Source of the DNA: Chromera velia
Lineage: Eukaryota; Sar; Chromeraceae
Assembly (NCBI GenBank): GCA_018398765.1
Contig: JAHBMJ010005923.1
Span: 35,131-99,130, forward strand
Reading direction: 5' to 3'
DNA: 64,000 nt
The translations under genes were made by a program, and so were the position numbers. The notes under the pieces were generated by a model. The model was not told the DNA's origin. It worked only from the letters and a program-made list of their open reading frames with translations, and did not search any database. Shown in pieces: positions 58,769 to 64,000 of the stretch; the stretch's first letter is position 1, and each line of letters starts with the position of its first letter.

Positions 58769-61041
58769 ATAAGGCTGAGAAAAGGTGCATAAGGTGCTGG
58801 TGCTGGTGCAAAAACAAGTTTGCACCTAAAATCAGGTGCAAAACAGGTGTAAAATAAGGTGCACCGTTTACCCTATAAAAGCTAGGTTTCTAGGGTTGAT
58901 TTCTAGTCTTTCTAACGGCCAAAAGGCGCCTCAATCAAGGCCTAAAAGCTTTTTATGATATAGATTTGCTACATTGATTTTTACTATGCGAAACAACTTA
59001 AAATATCACTAGAAATATCAGTGAAAAGGCGATAAAAAGCAAAAATAAAAAATATGATAATTAAAGACTATATGTCTCTGACTGCCTCATGACTCCGGTC
59101 TCTTTCTGGGTTTCTTTTCTCAATTTAAGCAACGTTTTTCACCTGTCCAATGTTTGAATATGTTTGGCGCCGGTTGCGTGCTGCACTGTAGTCCAGTTCT
59201 GTCCCTATATGGTCCATAAAACCTTCAAACTGCATGATGCCCCTTTGGAGCAAACTCATGAAGAAAGCAACCACAAATGGTGCATTTTCATGAAAAAGAA
59301 AAAGAAGAAAGAATAAAACAAAAGAAGGCTTTTTTTAATTTATATTTTTCCTCTGAGTAAGGGCAAGTGAGGATAAGTGAGGGCCTGATCTCAAGGCTCA
59401 GAGCCCAGCCCCGTCATACCCTAGCTCTCTTCTTCACTCACCCCCTAGCTCACCCCCTCACACAAAATGACAACGGAGGACAAAAAAGAGGAAAAAGAGA
59501 AAGAAAAAGAGGAGAAAGAAGAGGAGAGAGCAGGCTCCTTGTAGACTTTGTCTCACTCGAAGTCTGACTTGAAAGTCGACCTCAGTATGTCGTCTTTCTT
59601 CCCTAGAAACTCCTCTGGTTTGATGCGGGCTGGTTGGGGCGGAGGGGAGGCTTTGGCTTTGGCTTTTGATTTAGGTTTGGCTTTGAAGAATGAGAGAAAT
59701 ATAGACAGAGTCAGACAGGTATGATTCTTAACCCCAGACCCTCTTCTTTTGACTGACCCGGCTTAATTCATGATGTCCATCCAGACTAGCTTGTCTTTCC
59801 ATACCCTCCTGAGCCAGTAGCACCTGCAAGGATCTATGCGGCTAGTACAAATAGTTTTTCCGTCTTCAGATCGAAAAGAAGGCTCTCCCTACTCTTCAAC
59901 AACTCCTCTTTTGTTTGTTGGCATTTGTTTGAAGCCGTCTATCTGGACAGGGCCCCAGTTTGTGAAATTGAAAAATGATTAACTGCAGTGACCGGTATAC
60001 AGGACCGGTATGACTGACGACTCGCGAACGAAGGGGTGAAGTTGTGTCAACACCCCTAGGAAAGCTGCAATTCCATTTAAAGACGGACTTAAAACCCTCT
60101 GGAAGTAACAAACGTAACGAGAAGCCGTGGCATGACAGAAAGTCAGATACAGATCTGTATGTGAGCATACAAACTTGATGAAACTTGATGAGCCATCAGC
60201 AGATGGAAGTGACGAATGGTTCCACTCTCTAAGGCAAAGCAGCAAATCGAATGATTAAATCAATTGCACTCTTACTGACCAAGATAGATCGAGCCCGCCA
60301 ATTGTAAAGAGCACCCGGCACTAGGTTTCAAAAGTCCTTACCTACAACCGAGAGGGAGAGCGTCAACGTACCTTCGCGTATGTATGTTCTTATGTATGTG
60401 CCGTTTCTGCTTCTCTTCATCATATAAAAAAGAATCTGCGTACAGCACTGCATTGGCATTCATCCTCGGATTGCTGATAAAGGTTGAAGAAGCTGTTTTC
60501 CTCCCGGCAAACCGTTTGGCATTGTGCCATTGCTATGCAAACGGACTCAGTCTGCTTACTCAGCTTCTTGACTCAAACCTGTTATTCTGACCTTTTTACC
60601 CTCGTCCGCTCCGCGTTGCTATGCGTGTACATGCAGTCGTTTCTGTTGCATAAGGCAGCCCATAAAACAGTTCTCATGCTGCAAAGAGAAGAGGTACTCA
60701 TGCTCCAATGGACCTAATTGATTTCATGCAGCGCATGCGTTGTTGAACGTGCGTTCAGTGACCTCTGTATGTAGCTGATTTTAAATTTATCTCAAAAATT
60801 GGCTGCATATGATTGGATTTGTTCCGCGCACCGCGGCCCGGCAACACATGCGTTTGGGGCCACGGGGAGCCGCAGGGGCGGGGCCGCGGCGCGTTGCATA
60901 GCCATGACGCTGACACTTTCCACCCAATTCTATTCAATCAGGTGCAAAACAGGTGCATCACGTGCATCTGGTGCAAAACAGGTGCATCTGGTGCAACTTT
61001 TTGGTTTGCACCTTTTCTGAGGTGCACCTTTTCCAAGCCTT
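58769..61041. mobile_element. hAT-like non-autonomous DNA transposon, 2.27 kb
   Basis: The flanks carry an identical 8-bp duplication AAAGTTTA (58761-58768 and 61042-61049). The ends are short inverted repeats, AAGGCTGAGAAAAGGTGCA at left against AAGGCTTGGAAAAGGTGCA at right (17 of 19). Both subterminal regions have many GGTGCA/TGCACC hexamers (58782-58863 and 60950-61028), like transposase-binding arrays. An 8-bp target duplication is typical of hAT-type elements. The interior (59100-60780) has no transposase I can recognise. Confidence 0.7.
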
Positions 61042-61489
61042 AAAGTTTAAAACTAGGTTCAAAATATATTTGATGTCTTTCAGACTATACTGAAAAGCCT
61101 GGTGAAACACACTGAAAGTTAGCTTCCAGAATAGTTTACTTTTAGGCTAGGCGTCGGCTAAAGAAAAAAAAAAAAAAGATTACCCAAAACCCTTTACTAC
61201 CCTTTACTTTTTTTCAAACAACTGTTGTTAAAGTGTTGCACAAGTGTTGTTCATGTGTTGTACAACCGTTGTTAAGTGTTGTTTAGAGTAGAAAAGTAAA
61301 AAAGAAAAAAAAAATCCCCTCCAATCGCTTATTTTTTTTCTTTTTTTTTTTTTTAGCCGACTCCTAGCTTTTAGGTTGAAAGTGGGATTCCGAGTCTCGG
61401 AATTTGAATTCTATAATATCTGCTGCAACATACATGCAAATCATATAGTTACTTGGTCCAAAGTTCTAATAGGGAGTATTGGTACTATT

Positions 61490-61961
61490 GGATATACTGA
61501 TGATCTTGTCACCGATTCTTGTGTTGTTTGCCTACAGCGTTAGAGACCTACAGGAGAGACTCCAAAGCCTCGAGGTATACTGCAATGAGCACGGTCTCAC
61601 GGTAAACTTGAAAAAAACAAAGATTCTTCGTCTATCTTCCCCTGATCCTCTCATTAAGCCTGCTTCCCCTTTTATTTTTAATAGAAAGCCAGTTGAGCAT
61701 GTTGATAAATATAATGATTGAGGGTTTTACAAATACCTAGGCAACTGGATCTTTAAGGGGGGGGATCTATCTCAAACTGTGAAAGCAAGAATTGAGTTGG
61801 CAGAAAGGGTACTTAAAGGTATATTTGAAACCCTCTCTTTAATATTAAAAGATTGTTTGGGATCGTTTGTAAACTACTGTAAAGGATCACTGCATTGTAT
61901 TAGTTATATACTAGTCATTCCTAGACAATCGATACAAAACGCCGATCTACCTCAACCTTAA
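61490..61961 (+). pseudogene. Fragment of a non-LTR retrotransposon reverse transcriptase
   Basis: A catalytic-loop-like YTDDLV at 61493 (YADD in most relatives), then after a small frameshift near 61545 a segment typical of LINE reverse transcriptases (LEVYCNEHGLTVNLKKTKIL), an in-frame TGA at 61719, and YKYLGNWI...ARIELAERVL in the same frame. No endonuclease or 5' part. A dead fragment in an AT-rich setting. Confidence 0.7.
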
Positions 61962-63140
61962 CCACCTATGGGCTCTCCATGTCTTCCCACGACCTTGCTT
62001 TATCCATTAGGATCGGCTGATCATCACTCTGTCTATCTGAGTACTGCCGCTGCCGCTGCCCCTCCCTCGACACTCACTCTTTGCACCTCTCTCCTGGTGC
62101 CTCGCAGGTATCGGGGTAAGTCGTTATGCTCGAAATCGGATTCGTATGCCGACATCAGATTTAAAATAATGTGGACAATAAACTCTATTGTTGATTGATG
62201 TAAAATAATTTTTATTGGCTATTGTACAATTTGCACTAAAAAACTTTAAAAAGTATGAAATCTATATATTTGTGATTGATAATGTCACTCAGGCCCGTAT
62301 AATTAAGTTTATAATATTTTTTACATAAAGTTTTATATACTAATAATACTATAGGCGTAAAGTGGCACCAACAAAGTCAAGTCAATCCGCATCAAGTCGA
62401 AGCTTCACGGCCTGCACGCAAAGCGAGCGCAGGTGACGCGAAAAGGCATGCACATGCATGCAGCACGCACGTCGGATCAATAGAGCATGCATAAATGTAA
62501 TCAGGCAAAAAGTACTGCACCAGAACATTGAACATTGAACATTGAACATTGAACGTGCATAGTGAAGCTCTTCCTCCCGCCCTTCCCATTGCACATCAGA
62601 TAAGACACACAGCGGCACTTTCTGGGTCAAAAACCGACTTGATTCGGCAAAGTTCTCACCGATCAAAGTTTGAACCGTTTCTGAATCAACTCAATCCGTT
62701 TCCTCCAGCCTCCTCCTTTCACACTGCATCCCAAGGAAGTGGGCAGCCGTGAACGCCAGTCACCACTTGTTTCGATTGAGTCCCTTTTCCCTCCACTTGA
62801 AGATGGGGCGCCTCGAGAGATGCAGAACAGCCGACTCACCCGCTAACCAAGCAGGCACGCAGACAGGGAGAGAAGAGGTCCCTTCCCGCCCCCTTCATGT
62901 ACACCGTAGAAGAAGGAAGGACGTCGCTGAAAACACACAGCCACACACAACCCTGAGGGAAGAGAAGGTGGTGACCAAAGAGGAGACGTCCGCTTCATAG
63001 GAAGACGGGTCTCTGACAGAAGAAGAATTTTCCGTCTCGTCTCGTCCCAAGGGGGGCAGAGGTTTGATTCTTCTGATGACATCCCCTTGCACGGCGCAGC
63101 TGGAGAAGGAGATAGAGTCGGCGTGCAACTGGAGCCTCAG
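61962..63140. other. Unassigned region
   Basis: An AT-rich patch at about 62160-62365, a short AACATTG run at 62524-62550, then ordinary sequence. A minus-strand open stretch around 63105-62920 could be an exon but has no family match or confirmed splice partners. Confidence 0.4.
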
Positions 63141-63368
63141 GGAGAGACGGGTCCAATGTGCGGATGGAGATGGAGATGGAGATGGAGTCGGCGTGTGGAT
63201 GGAGAAGGAGACGGAGTCCGACTCGGCGTGCGACTGGAGGGAGATGGAGAAGGTGGCGGTGTGCGGATGGATGTGGGAGTGTATGTGAGTGAGTGAGTGA
63301 GTGAGTGAGTGAATGAGTGAGTAAGTGAGTGAGTGAGTGAGTGAGTCGGTGAGTGAGTGTGTGTATAT

Positions 63369-63400
<32 letters not shown>

Positions 63401-64000
63401 GTATGTGTGTAGTACTACGTGTGTACGTGTGTATGTGTGTATATATGCGAGTGTGTGTGTTGATGTATGGAGTCGGCGTACAGATGGAGAGGGAGATGGA
63501 GTCGGGGTGCAGGTAGAGAGGGAGATGGAGCTGGCATGCGGATAAAGAGAGGAAGGAGTCGGCGTGTAGGTGGGGAGGGAGGTGGAGTCGGCGCGCAGAT
63601 AGAGAGGGAGGTGGAGTCGGCGCGCAGATAGAGACAGAGATGGAGTCGGCGCGCTGATGGAGAAGGAGGTGGAGTCAGCGTGCAGATGGAGACAGAGATG
63701 GAGTCGGCGCGTTGATGGAGAGGGAGGTGGAGTCGGCGTGCAGATGGAGACAGAGATGGAGTCGGCATGCTGATGGAGAGGGAGATGGAGTCGGCGTGCG
63801 GATAGAGACGGAGATGGTGGCAGTGCGGATGGATGTGGGAGTGTATGTGGGAGTATGTGAGTGTGTGTGCGTATGTATGTTGGTATGTGTGTATGTATGA
63901 GTGTGTGAGTGCATGTGTGTACGCGTGTATGCGTGTATGCGTGCGTTTGGAAGTGTGGAGTCGGCGTGCAGATGGAGACGGAGATGGAGTCGGCGCGCGG
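63141..64000 (+). repeat. GGAGTCGGCG minisatellite with TG/GTGA microsatellites
   Basis: Imperfect units of about 24-36 bp built on GATGGAGTCGGCGTGCAGATGGAGA, from about 63150 to 63260 and again from 63465 to the window end. They are interrupted by (GTGA)n at 63283-63356 and (TG)n at 63357-63460 and 63840-63950. It continues past the window. ORFs here only reflect the repeat. Confidence 0.9.

Noticed and set aside
62895-63128. Possible minus-strand exon
   Set aside because: The composition looks coding, but there are no convincing splice partners and it merges into the minisatellite.

Overview
This window looks like nuclear DNA of an intron-rich eukaryote. It holds a complete gamma-tubulin gene in 11 exons, two eukaryote-type tRNA genes, spliced single-copy metabolic genes, a chromodomain Ty3/gypsy retrotransposon, many microsatellites and one assembly gap. 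A free-standing aspartate carbamoyltransferase, an alkylglycerol monooxygenase homologue, a hybrid histidine kinase and a signal-peptide-plus-transit-like leader on a methionine sulfoxide reductase fit a complex-plastid alga. A chromerid-type alveolate (Chromera-like) is my best guess. That is inference: no marker here settles the taxonomy.

Layout. 0.4-3.7 kb: membrane hybrid histidine kinase (-). 4.2 kb: tRNA-Ser. 4.5-9.4 kb: an ORF cut in two by a 3.97-kb element with identical 48-bp terminal inverted repeats. 9.4-12.9 kb: no recognised gene, a fold-back repeat and TG/CA microsatellites. 12.9-14.6 kb: a TAA-bounded degenerate ORF with a MYND-like zinc finger. 15.5-17.3 kb: alkylglycerol monooxygenase-like gene (+). 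18.3-21.0 kb: LTR retrotransposon encoding only Gag. 21.5-22.7 kb: double-HNH endonuclease-like gene (-). 23.4-26.2 kb: MsrB (+). 27.6-29.9 kb: secreted charged protein (-). 30.3 kb: tRNA-Arg. 30.9-35.4 kb: gamma-tubulin (+). 36.9-43.7 kb: three families of tandem repeats. 43.4-47.8 kb: Ty3/gypsy element. 49.1-49.8 kb: possible small spliced gene. 50.5-51.6 kb: inverted repeat around a 933-base gap. 52.0-56.7 kb: aspartate carbamoyltransferase (+). 58.8-61.0 kb: hAT-like non-autonomous element. 61.5-62.0 kb: non-LTR reverse transcriptase fragment. 63.1-64 kb: minisatellite.

The host genes are unrelated housekeeping, membrane and signalling genes on both strands, not an operon or pathway cluster. 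They share an unusual splicing style: acceptors nearly always end in TGCAG, and about half of the inferred donors have C at +3 (GTCAGT/GTCGGT). I joined exons by reading frame, protein-family fit and splice phase. The joined lengths are multiples of three and the products are close to family length where the family is known.

The most interesting signals are: (1) mobile-element frames interrupted only by TAG and TGA, never TAA; (2) an inserted TIR element whose clean removal restores a reading frame; (3) copies of splice-site-plus-exon-edge sequence inside gamma-tubulin introns; (4) a protein with two HNH_3 modules, one with a lost catalytic His; (5) an MsrB with a single Cys, a GC-AG intron and a likely bipartite leader.
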